Shown: positions 27,124 to 34,849 of the stretch, piece by piece
Layout: each line of letters starts with the position of its first letter
Numbering within the stretch: the stretch's first letter is position 1
Source: Methylobacter tundripaludum SV96
Lineage (GTDB): Bacteria > Pseudomonadota > Gammaproteobacteria > Methylococcales > Methylomonadaceae
Direction of reading: 5' to 3'
Assembly (NCBI RefSeq): GCF_000190755.2
Contig: NZ_JH109153.1
Location: 1,177,872 to 1,241,871 of the forward strand
Length of the DNA stretch: 64,000 bases
The notes under the pieces: generated by a model
What the model saw: the letters and a program-made list of their open reading frames with translations, nothing else
Databases searched by the model: none
Told to the model about the DNA's origin: nothing
Made by a program: the position numbers and the translations under genes

Positions 27124-27732
27124 TCAAGCTTTATTGCCAACCTGTTTTTTATCCCTGATCTGTTGCAATTGCTCCTTTACCACATATTTAATCAACATTT
27201 CCCGATCCTCATCCTTCATATTAATAAAATTAACACCCACAAAATAAGGATACTGACTATCGTTTGATGGGCTATTTTTACAATAAACAACCCTGCCGTA
27301 AGTCACGATGACCGTCATACAAGATACCAGCAGTATTTTGATTTCCAGATAATCGTTTTCTTTAAGCGCTTCTTCGCAATTAAAAGCGATGCCGGTTGCA
27401 CTCATGTTAACGTTGCGAGTGTCGTTTTCCTTAAATTGAAAGCCCTGCATCGTAATAGCCTGGGCAAGAAGATCGATTTTTCTGTCAATTAACCTTAAGT
27501 ACTCCGCTACATCCGGCAGGTTTTTATCCAGCCGGTGCAATAACAATATCGATTCCTGCGATACCATTTCAAGTGCGGTAGACAATGAACAGCTATTCAA
27601 AATGTTGTCGGAAACATGGTGCGGTTCGTTGACCAGCTTTTCATCTATTTTTTTGTAAAACAGATTAACTTCATCATCAATTCGAAAAAAACCTCTTCGA
27701 TCTTCAGTTTTCGTCATGTTGATCTTATCCAT
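27124..27732 (-). CDS. PilZ domain protein
   Basis: A 202-residue protein with a PilZ c-di-GMP receptor domain in two parts: an N-terminal RRGFFRIDDEVNL (RxxxR-type motif) and, after a helical insert of about 90 residues, RNVNMSATGIAFN (the (D/N)xSxxG motif). The helical insert with LLHRLDKNLPDVAEYLRLIDRKIDLLAQ resembles the PilZ proteins with long helical N-terminal bundles. It probably links c-di-GMP to motility, surface or other outputs. It lies 6 bases upstream of birA. Confidence 0.85.
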   Translation of the reverse strand: MDKINMTKTEDRRGFFRIDDEVNLFYKKIDEKLVNEPHHVSDNILNSCSLSTALEMVSQESILLLHRLDKNLPDVAEYLRLIDRKIDLLAQAITMQGFQFKENDTRNVNMSATGIAFNCEEALKENDYLEIKILLVSCMTVIVTYGRVVYCKNSPSNDSQYPYFVGVNFINMKDEDREMLIKYVVKEQLQQIRDKKQVGNKA

Positions 27733-27958
27733 AATCTACAACCTCTAAACTTTTTATTGTCATGATTTAGTTAATGAATCAGCGCTAATAACGGACCTTA
27801 TCCAAGACTGACCGTCTATCCGGAATATAAATTCTTTTTAACGTCTCATTCTGGGAAATAACTTGTGCGATTGCGACTGATATTTGAGGTTTTTAAGAGC
27901 TTTTATAGGAACCGCCCCCTCCGCCGCAGCTTGTCAAATTATACGTTAAACAGTTTGG

Positions 27959-28738
27959 TTATTTTATTTTTTGGTTTAATCGTTTAAAGCCTGGATAATC
28001 CAAATCGGTCAAGCGTTGCAGCATGTTCTTCATGTGCGAGCCTTGCCAATAGATCCGCTGACAATCGGCGCATTGATAAAAATCCTCATAGTAGAGCCTC
28101 GTCTTGGCTTCGAGACAATCCCAAATATCCGCTTTGGCGACCGGCGTTAGCACACCGTTGCAAATCAGGCATCGGACAAAGGGATGAATCGAGTCGTACA
28201 GATCGAAACGGCGCAGGACTTCATCGACTTGGACTTCCACGTCGACTGCACGCACCCAGTAGCCGTGATCGATTTGCTTGATGTACAAAAGGCGACGATC
28301 ACGGGTCAGCACGATGCGCCGTTCGTTCACTGCGCTTTTTACTATATCGGCATCCCTGTAGTCGTTACGATAGAGACTGTCGAAACCCAACAAACGCATG
28401 CGTTTGGCGAGCTTGCCCACATTCACGTCCAGGATGAAGCGGGGGGTGCGCAAGGGCTTTTCGCGCAACCTGACCAAAGAGGAGATGTCCAGCGTTTCGA
28501 AAACCGGGTAGACCGCGACACGATCGCCGGCTTGCAGTTGATAGTCGAATCCCACCGACCGACCATTGATGACAATCAGGTCTACCTCGGTGTGAGGCAC
28601 ACCGAAAACTTCAATGGGGTCCTTGATTCCCGGATGGCCGCTGAAACGATAGTGCATCGTCTGCTTGCGTTGTTCCGGTGGAAGAAAATCGTTCAGTTCC
28701 GCGTAGAAACGAAATTCAGCAGTATATTCTGGTTTCAT
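27959..28738 (-). CDS. Mut7-C RNase domain protein with ubiquitin-like N-terminus
   Basis: A 259-residue protein. Residues 1-95 form a ThiS/ubiquitin-like beta-grasp domain (EYTAEFRFYAELNDFL ... GVPHTEVDLIVINGRSVGFDYQLQAGDRVAVYP). Residues 110-259 form the Mut7-C PIN-like RNase domain with RFILDVNVGKLAKRMRLLGFD and IVLTRDRRLL, followed by a zinc ribbon with two CxxC pairs (CLIC and CADC). The family is proposed to act in RNA decay; its target is unknown. The ATG at 28738 was chosen because the extra 20 residues of the longer frame are not family-like. It appears to be a single gene. Confidence 0.87.
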   Translation of the reverse strand: MKPEYTAEFRFYAELNDFLPPEQRKQTMHYRFSGHPGIKDPIEVFGVPHTEVDLIVINGRSVGFDYQLQAGDRVAVYPVFETLDISSLVRLREKPLRTPRFILDVNVGKLAKRMRLLGFDSLYRNDYRDADIVKSAVNERRIVLTRDRRLLYIKQIDHGYWVRAVDVEVQVDEVLRRFDLYDSIHPFVRCLICNGVLTPVAKADIWDCLEAKTRLYYEDFYQCADCQRIYWQGSHMKNMLQRLTDLDYPGFKRLNQKIK

Positions 28739-28898
28739 ATTGTCCGCCTGTCGATGACAGCCATTTGGCGAACAGTAAATCAAAATTCTTGGATGCACAA
28801 ATCATCGGGATCGGACTCAATTGATATAGTCATCAATCAACACACATTAACCGAGCCGAAACCCCTCTGACTTGTTACACTTGGCGACCTAAAGGAAT

Positions 28899-29234
28899 TT
28901 ATTCAAAATAATCCCACGGATACTCCGGAGCTAAAATGGGCTGAAAACCTGCCGGAACCGGAAAAGGCGCGGAAAGAAATTCATAAACGCCAACCAATTC
29001 ACGGGTTACCGTCATCCCCAAGCCGGTAGCAAGACCGATAGGAAAACCAATTGCCCCTTTAGCCTTTGTCTCCTTAACGATATTGCCCGGTATTTCAAGA
29101 AAACCGCAGGTCATTCCCGCCAAACCTCTACCGAATTTCTGCGCCGATATATGTGCCGTTGTTGTATGCGCGTAAGCATTGGGAAGTGCTAAAACCGTAA
29201 AAGCTGCCAATATATAAATACGTAACTTTTTCAT
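28899..29234 (-). CDS. TIGR04073 family exosortase system-associated protein
   Basis: A 111-residue secreted protein. After a signal peptide (AAFTVLALPNAYAH) comes a glycine-rich domain: KFGRGLAGMTCGFLEIPGNI, IGLATGLGMTVTRELVGVYEFLSAPFPVP and a C-terminal PILAPEYPWDYFE. This pattern matches the TIGR04073 family, found with PEP-CTERM/exosortase protein sorting. The ATG at 29234 follows GGAGAG at good spacing, which rules out the longer frame from 29270. No exosortase is in the window, so the link is by family only. Confidence 0.8.
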   Translation of the reverse strand: MKKLRIYILAAFTVLALPNAYAHTTTAHISAQKFGRGLAGMTCGFLEIPGNIVKETKAKGAIGFPIGLATGLGMTVTRELVGVYEFLSAPFPVPAGFQPILAPEYPWDYFE

Positions 29235-29270
29235 GATCGACTCTCCTTTATTTTTCTTAAATGAAATCAT

Positions 29271-29809
29271 ATTTTAACCGATGACAAAAATATTAATAAT
29301 TGATTTTTTGCTGTTCGGTTTTAATGCTGTTAACTGGTAACTATTCGACGCTGAATAACAAAATCAAGAAGCCAATCTATCTCATCGAATGCGTAAGGGT
29401 GTGTTCCCGCAGCTTTAGCCGTCGATTAACAAAGTACAGGGAAGCCGAAAACGGAACGGATTTCACAATGCTATACAACAAGCCGGAATGAATTGGCATG
29501 GGTTAAATAAAAGGGGCTGTAAGGTTGATTGTTTGTAGGGAGTCCATATATGGTTTCTCGCAGCAAACCGCCTTACATGCACAACGCCGATTACAGCTTC
29601 TATTGTCGGGCAACGAAACGCAGTTGCTCGACCTACTGGACTATTCACTCCCCTGCGAAAATAGGAATTGAGGTTGGGATAACTGTTCGTTTCAGCTCAG
29701 GAATTGGGGTGAGTAACATAATTATTTCTGTAATGCCGGATGCGCTAAGCGCTTACCAATTACTCAGAAGCGGCTCCATTGTTTGGATATTTTGGTAATT
29801 CGAGGCCGA
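29271..29809. other. Intergenic region without a supported gene
   Basis: About 540 bases between the TIGR04073 and the secreted-protein genes. Several short overlapping frames exist on both strands but none has a ribosome site or recognisable protein features. No strong hairpin or repeat was noticed. Confidence 0.4.
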
Positions 29810-30787
29810 TCATGGCCTTCCGTAGTCCATTGGTAAGAATTGCATTTTGTTAAAAGGTAAGCCGTTCAGAACTTGGTAGGTAGGCAAGCCTCCGAATAAT
29901 ACTGGGTATGGGTTAGGTAATCCTTGTGCAGTATAGGAAGCCGAGTTCTGTGCGCGGATAGATAAGGCCCCCGCCCTATCCCAAACAACAAACCCATAAA
30001 TTTGGGCAGCTTTTGCAATCACTTTACCTGCCGCTGACATACTTAGCGCATTTACATTAATAGTTGGGTCAAGTCTAAAGCGCAAACCTTCCGGTATACG
30101 GTTAGCCACATTAGTCGGGTTTTGGCCATCTGAACGATTGGCAGGCCAAGAAAATACATCAAAATTAGCAACGTCAACCAAAGCAATGCCAATGGCATGC
30201 TTAATTTCTCCACGTTGTAGTTCCTCGGCAGTTATTTGTCCACCAATAAAAGGCAAGCTGGTCGCTGTTGTCCCGTAGTAGCTATCAAAAACACCTGTAT
30301 TGAATGAGGCAGCAGTTATTCTGCCGCCCCAACATGCCTGCCATGCGCCATTAACCTTTCGTGCTTGCCAGAATTCATAATAAGTATCTGTAGCTACATC
30401 ATAGACCGCCATCTCGCCATCCGTACCTGCGGATTGCACAGCATAATCTGGAATAGGCACAGCGGCCCACTGGGTTTTTAATCCAGCATCCAGGTAGCCC
30501 TTTTTTTGACAATCCCATTGTGTTACTTTTTGTACTGTTTCCGTTCCTGTCGTGTAATAAACAGGGGCAGAATAGGAACTGGTATTAATGTTTACCGTCC
30601 CGTAGTAGGTGGCTTTCTGTCTTAGGAGTTCTGTGACTAAATTGACGGAATTGGGGTGTAGTGGTGCAGAAGTCGGTATGGGGGTATACCAAAAACTGGA
30701 GAGATCAAAAACATCATCCGTTGGTAATGGCCCCGAAAACACAGGACTACAAAATACTGTGGTTAGTAAAAATAATATTTTTTTCAT
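29810..30787 (-). CDS. Secreted protein, unknown function
   Basis: A 325-residue protein with a Sec signal peptide (KKILFLLTTVFCSPVFSG, cleavage near residue 19). The mature part is rich in aromatic and small residues with segments such as DGEMAVYDVATDTYYEFWQARKV, WGGRITAASFNTGVFDSYYG and HAIGIALVDV, then IPEGLRFRLDPTINV; this suggests a beta-rich extracellular or periplasmic domain that may bind or cleave carbohydrate or surface polymers. The family was not recognised with confidence. The gene is isolated between two long non-coding stretches, with AT-richer codon use than the housekeeping neighbours, which is compatible with transfer. Confidence 0.7.
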   Translation of the reverse strand: MKKILFLLTTVFCSPVFSGPLPTDDVFDLSSFWYTPIPTSAPLHPNSVNLVTELLRQKATYYGTVNINTSSYSAPVYYTTGTETVQKVTQWDCQKKGYLDAGLKTQWAAVPIPDYAVQSAGTDGEMAVYDVATDTYYEFWQARKVNGAWQACWGGRITAASFNTGVFDSYYGTTATSLPFIGGQITAEELQRGEIKHAIGIALVDVANFDVFSWPANRSDGQNPTNVANRIPEGLRFRLDPTINVNALSMSAAGKVIAKAAQIYGFVVWDRAGALSIRAQNSASYTAQGLPNPYPVLFGGLPTYQVLNGLPFNKMQFLPMDYGRP

Positions 30788-31642
30788 AAAAAAGCTCCGA
30801 CTATAACTGAAAAGGTTATTTACATATTATCGATTTCGCATAATGGTTCTTACGGTCAACTTCAATCAACGTTGGATTTTGACAATCAATCAAAGATTCC
30901 GTTATTAATGAAGATGGTTTCATTTATAAGTTATTTATTCATTGGATAATGTGCGATATTCGTGTTTTTAGAGGAATAGTCAGCGGTGGAAACAGCGCAA
31001 TCATATGTAACGTTTTAGCACTGAGCCAAAATAAAGCACATAGAATTATTTTAAAATAATCAATCCGTTATTAATCAAGCACATCCCAGACATAACTGCT
31101 TTGTGTCGCTTAGGATGTTTTTTTAGCGGTCTGGTTAGCGGTGAGTAGTGAATCATAGGCGTGATGGCGTGGATCAGTATGACAAACACAAATAGTGCTA
31201 TTTTGGATCAGCGGAATGACCGATAACGACCCAGGCTGATGACATGGACTCCTCCCCACCCCCAAGTGTCATAATGTGCAAATCAGCGTGCAAAAGTTAC
31301 CACTTTCAGCATCAGTTTTTACCAGATTTCCCAATGAAAAACATTAAAAAACAATGCAATAGTAATTTACATAGTCAATTATGACGCTGTTTACGGGTAA
31401 ATGCTGGACGCTGATTGACATCACTCTTCCTCATCCGTGCGGTTTTTATAAAAAAATCGCAGTGAAATAAATTTTGAAACAAGAAGTATTGATGAGACAA
31501 CAGAATTACTACATGTCTAGCGAGTAACAAATGAAAATGGGAATTTTGAGCTGATTTGGTGATTAATGCAGTCTATCAACAGACACCTTACAGTCACCGA
31601 CCAAATAATAATTTGAATATCTTTATGAATAAAAGATCTAAA
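30788..31642. other. 855-base AT-rich intergenic region
   Basis: No gene is supported between the secreted-protein gene and tRNA-Ser. The stretch at about 31255-31320 (GTGTCATAATGTGCAAATC, then GCGTGCAAAAGTTACCACTT) resembles a lone terminal region of an IS21-type element, but no transposase remains were found and the match is from memory only. The promoter of the secreted-protein gene must lie at its left end. Confidence 0.3.
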
Positions 31643-31734
31643 TGGCGGAGAGTGAGGGATTCGAACCCTCGATGGGCGATAAAACCCATACTCCCTTAGC
31701 AGGGGAGCGCCTTCAGCCTCTCGGCCAACTCTCC
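31643..31734 (-). tRNA. tRNA-Ser (anticodon GCT)
   Basis: The minus strand gives a 92-base class II tRNA: acceptor start GGAGAGTTGGCCGAGAGG, anticodon stem CTCCC/GGGAG around loop CTGCTAA (anticodon GCT, reading AGC/AGU), a long variable arm, T arm GAGGGTTCGAATCCCTC, and an encoded 3' CCA (TGG at 31643-31645 on the plus strand). It follows csrA, as in many gammaproteobacteria. Confidence 0.97.
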
Positions 31735-31960
31735 AAATAGATGATATATCTCTTTAAGCTACGGTCCTGTGCCCAGAGATCATTTTAAGAGGGAACCTCT
31801 CAAAAAACTAACATAATTCCTTTTAGCTAACGATGTTAAGGTGCAATCGCTAAACTACTTCACAAAAAATATTCTGCGAAATATTCACACCCACTTAATA
31901 CTAAGCTCACATCCATTAGCTGCTGAGTGCCTATGGCACTCATAAATTCCTGCTACGATT

Positions 31961-32161
31961 TTACTCTTCAGATCCAGTCAAGCCAGCAGGCCCATTCTGT
32001 TCTTTTTTGATCCTTTCGTAGATCTCTTCCCTGTGTACAGAAACTTCTTTTGGTGCGTTAACACCTATGCGAACCTGATTTCCTTTAACTCCAAGAACAG
32101 TGACTGTAACTTCATCACCGATCATCAAAGTCTCCCCTACCCGACGAGTCAAGATAAGCAT
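31961..32161 (-). CDS. csrA: Carbon storage regulator CsrA
   Basis: CsrA is a small dimeric RNA-binding protein that binds GGA motifs in mRNA leaders and controls translation and stability for carbon flow, motility and biofilm. The 66-residue protein starts [18 protein letters not shown] and contains [24 protein letters not shown], the conserved RNA-contact strands and helix. It lies downstream of lysC and upstream of tRNA-Ser, in the usual alaS-lysC-csrA neighbourhood. Confidence 0.97.
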   Translation of the reverse strand: MLILTRRVGETLMIGDEVTVTVLGVKGNQVRIGVNAPKEVSVHREEIYERIKKEQNGPAGLTGSEE

Positions 32162-32253
32162 GGCTACTCCCTATATATGTTAAAAACGTACTGTTCTTAA
32201 ACAGCATCCAACCAAGACGGGCAATTATAGCAGGTTTTTCTTATAAATAAAGC

Positions 32254-33480
32254 CTAAGATTCTATTTCTTGATCTAATTTAAACGCAGCATGCAGCGCCC
32301 TGACTGCAAGCTCTAGATATTTTTCATCGACCACAACCGATATTTTAATCTCGGATGTTGAAATCATTCGAATATTAATGCCTTCATCAGCCAATGCCTT
32401 AAACATGGTGCTGGCAATGCCTGCGTGGGAACGCATGCCTACGCCGACTATCGACACTTTGACGATGCTGTCGTCGCCGGTAACGTTTCTGGCCCCCAGT
32501 TCGGCGCAGGTTTTATCCAGCAAGGTTTTCGCCCGCTGATAATCATTGCGATGCACCGTAAAGGTGAAATCAGTCGTCGCATCATCGGCGATATTTTGGA
32601 TGATCATGTCAATTTCGATATTGGCATCGGCAATCGGCCCCAAAATTTTAAACGCAACTCCCGGCAAATCAGGCACGCCGGTGATGGTTAATTTAGCTTC
32701 ATCCCGATTAAATGCGATTCCTGAAATTAAAGCACTTTCCACTTGTGATTCCTCGTAGGTAATGAGCGTACCCTTACCTTCTTTAAATGATGATAATACG
32801 CGTAACGCAACGTTATATTTTCCGGCAAATTCTACCGATCTGATCTGCAATACTTTCGAGCCCAGGCTGGCCATTTCCAGCATTTCTTCAAAAGTGATTT
32901 TATCAAGCCTGCGGGCTTTCGGCTCCACTCGGGGATCCGTAGTGTAAACGCCGTCAACATCGGTATAAATATGACATTCGTCGGCCTTTAAGGCTGCCGC
33001 CAGCGCCACTGCGGTGGTATCAGACCCGCCGCGCCCCAGCGTAGTGATATTGCCGTGTTCATCCGCGCCCTGAAAACCTGCGACAACAACCACCTTGCCT
33101 TCGTTAAGATGGGCTTGGATGCGTGAGTCGTCTATCTTGCGGATTCGCGCTTTGGTGTGGCTGCTGTCGGTCAGGATTTTGACCTGACTGCCGGTATAAG
33201 AACAGGCATCGCAACCCAGTTCATGCAAAGCCATGCTTAACAGCGAAACGGTGACCTGCTCGCCGGTTGACAGCAACACGTCCATTTCCCGCTCGTTAGG
33301 GTGTTGCTGCATGTCTTTTGCCAATGCAACCAGGCGATTGGTTTCGCCGCTCATCGCGGAAACCACGACGATAATTTGATCGCCCAGATCGTGGGCTTGT
33401 TTAACTTTTTCGGCGACCGCCTTAATGCGCTCGACAGTGCCTACCGAGGTGCCGCCGAATTTGTATACATATAATGCCAT
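32254..33480 (-). CDS. lysC: Aspartate kinase
   Basis: This enzyme phosphorylates aspartate, the entry step to lysine, threonine, methionine and diaminopimelate. The 408-residue monofunctional form begins with ALYVYKFGGTSVG (the KFGGTS catalytic motif) and has TTLGRGGSDTTAVALAAAL and HIYTDVDGVYTTDPR. Two ACT domains follow (ITGVPDLPGVAFKILGPIADANI and VSIVGVGMRSHAGIASTMFKAL) and mediate feedback inhibition. No lysine riboswitch was seen in the 71 bases before the gene. The neighbour alaS is separated from it by a three-gene cassette, whereas the two are usually adjacent. Confidence 0.95.
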   Translation of the reverse strand: MALYVYKFGGTSVGTVERIKAVAEKVKQAHDLGDQIIVVVSAMSGETNRLVALAKDMQQHPNEREMDVLLSTGEQVTVSLLSMALHELGCDACSYTGSQVKILTDSSHTKARIRKIDDSRIQAHLNEGKVVVVAGFQGADEHGNITTLGRGGSDTTAVALAAALKADECHIYTDVDGVYTTDPRVEPKARRLDKITFEEMLEMASLGSKVLQIRSVEFAGKYNVALRVLSSFKEGKGTLITYEESQVESALISGIAFNRDEAKLTITGVPDLPGVAFKILGPIADANIEIDMIIQNIADDATTDFTFTVHRNDYQRAKTLLDKTCAELGARNVTGDDSIVKVSIVGVGMRSHAGIASTMFKALADEGINIRMISTSEIKISVVVDEKYLELAVRALHAAFKLDQEIES

Positions 33481-33551
33481 TTAATAAAACCTTGTATTTT
33501 AAATATAAATCTCATCCTTTCACGCCAAAGCTATGAATCGCGAATTCAACA

Positions 33552-33749
33552 TTACTTGTCTAACTCATTTCTTAGACTCTGAATATGCGCATCCACATCA
33601 TTGATTTCACTAAAACTTGAGAAGTCACCTTGTGCTATTTTTTTCAATACATTCAGGCACAGAGCCTTATCTGTAGCAAAATCATCTTGTTGAAGCGATG
33701 ACTTTACGGCTTTTCTGACAAACCCGAGCTGAAATACAAGCGAGACCAT
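33552..33749 (-). CDS. Small protein of the alaS-lysC cassette
   Basis: A 65-residue helical protein (VSLVFQLGFVRKAVKSSLQQDDFATDKALCLNVLKKIAQ...) with no recognised domain. Its ATG overlaps the stop codon of the ImmA/IrrE-like gene by one base (TAATG), so it is translationally coupled to it. It is the last gene of the cassette; lysC begins 71 bases downstream. It could be a substrate, partner or immunity component of the peptidase, which is speculation. Confidence 0.6.
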   Translation of the reverse strand: MVSLVFQLGFVRKAVKSSLQQDDFATDKALCLNVLKKIAQGDFSSFSEINDVDAHIQSLRNELDK

Positions 33750-34306
33750 TACTTCACAATACCAATATTTTTAAGACGATATTCCATTGCCTTACTTGAA
33801 ACCTCAAATGTATCTGCCATAGCTTCGATAAACACACCTGCTGAAATTCCTTTTTCTCCAGTTCTTTCTTTATATGAATCAATGCACTTTTTACCCTCGG
33901 CAATAATTAAATCTTTTGGCATCAAAAGTTGCGCGGCAAAATTATTCGCTTCTGATTCGCGCACATCCCAATAAGATTCAGTTCGACTCATTGATTTCAT
34001 TGAGTCGGTAAATCCTGTTTTTGATTGCGCACTATGCAAACAGTAATGACCTATTTCATGTGCAAGCGTAAATCTTCTTCTTGGAGCATACGAATTTTTG
34101 ACTGGGTTTATTCTTACAGTGGGTATTTCATTATTGAAGGATATTTCCCCCACAACCCCCCTCAATTCAAGAGAAAAATCTTCCTCAACCCTAATGCCTA
34201 ACATCGTTGCAATTTGATCAACATCAACAGAAGCTTTTAATTCAAAAGCCTTGCTTTCCTTAAGATAGTCCAGTAAATCTGGAGCGTTGTTGAAATTTTC
34301 ATTCAT
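33749..34306 (-). CDS. ImmA/IrrE family zinc metallopeptidase
   Basis: A 185-residue protein with the zinc-peptidase motif HEIGHYCLH near residues 83-91 and the downstream acidic ligand in RESEANNFAAQLLMP near residues 116-130, the ImmA/IrrE (PF06114) pattern. ImmA cleaves a repressor of a mobile element and IrrE/PprI cleaves DdrO after DNA damage; these peptidases normally work with an XRE-type repressor. None is encoded here, so the target may be elsewhere, or may be one of the two partner proteins. It lies two bases after the membrane-protein gene and overlaps the next gene. Codon use is more AT-rich than in alaS and lysC. Confidence 0.85.
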   Translation of the reverse strand: MNENFNNAPDLLDYLKESKAFELKASVDVDQIATMLGIRVEEDFSLELRGVVGEISFNNEIPTVRINPVKNSYAPRRRFTLAHEIGHYCLHSAQSKTGFTDSMKSMSRTESYWDVRESEANNFAAQLLMPKDLIIAEGKKCIDSYKERTGEKGISAGVFIEAMADTFEVSSKAMEYRLKNIGIVK

Positions 34307-34308
34307 AA

Positions 34309-34848
34309 CTATTCCCCATTTCTTTTAATTTGAGATGTAAGATTCTCTATAGCGTTTGCGTCTTCAGTAGCTTTGTCTAAAGCTTGCTTCGAGGTAGTCT
34401 TAAGTTCCAAAATTAGTTCATCTGTTTTTTCTTGTAGCTTCTTATCAACATGCCTTTTAACATCATTATTTTCTAACATGGCATTTATCAATGCTATACC
34501 AAGTTTTTCATCAGTTTTAGCGGCTGATTTTAATTCCTCAACTAATTGACTTAGCTGAGATTCTTTTGTTGCGGAAAATTGCTGGGTAAATACATATCCG
34601 ACAATCGCAAGAATCACAGTCACTCCAACAAAAATAATAGTCGTGAAAACAATGTAGGTGTTTGCAATAGCTACAGCATCCGAAGGCGTTCCTACAGTAG
34701 CGCTTTTAATCCATCCCAATGCCCAAGGTGTAATTGCCCCACCTGCAAAACCAATCAAAAACACGGCTAAGATTTTGTATATTGTCTTTAGCAATTTTTC
34801 CTCCAGCTTGGTAAAAAACTCAGTGTAACTAATTCTGCCCAACCACAT
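34309..34848 (-). CDS. Two-helix membrane protein with coiled-coil tail (cassette)
   Basis: A 179-residue protein with two membrane helices (IYKILAVFLIGFAGGAITPW and YIVFTTIIFVGVTVILAIVG) followed by a charged, probably coiled-coil cytoplasmic tail of about 90 residues (residues 92-179, rich in Lys/Glu/Asp/Ala). The ATG lies one base after the TAG stop of alaS, so its translation is likely coupled to alaS. It is the first gene of a three-gene cassette. The arrangement recalls membrane-anchored effectors of small defence or toxin modules, but no family was recognised. Confidence 0.65.
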   Translation of the reverse strand: MWLGRISYTEFFTKLEEKLLKTIYKILAVFLIGFAGGAITPWALGWIKSATVGTPSDAVAIANTYIVFTTIIFVGVTVILAIVGYVFTQQFSATKESQLSQLVEELKSAAKTDEKLGIALINAMLENNDVKRHVDKKLQEKTDELILELKTTSKQALDKATEDANAIENLTSQIKRNGE

Positions 34849-34849
34849 G

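Noticed and set aside
31255-31320. Remnant of an IS21-type element end
   Set aside because: The resemblance rests on memory of a motif; there is no second end, transposase remnant or target duplication, so it is only mentioned in the gap entry.
33481-33551. Lysine riboswitch before lysC
   Set aside because: Only 71 bases separate the cassette from lysC, too short for the class, and no matching stems were seen.
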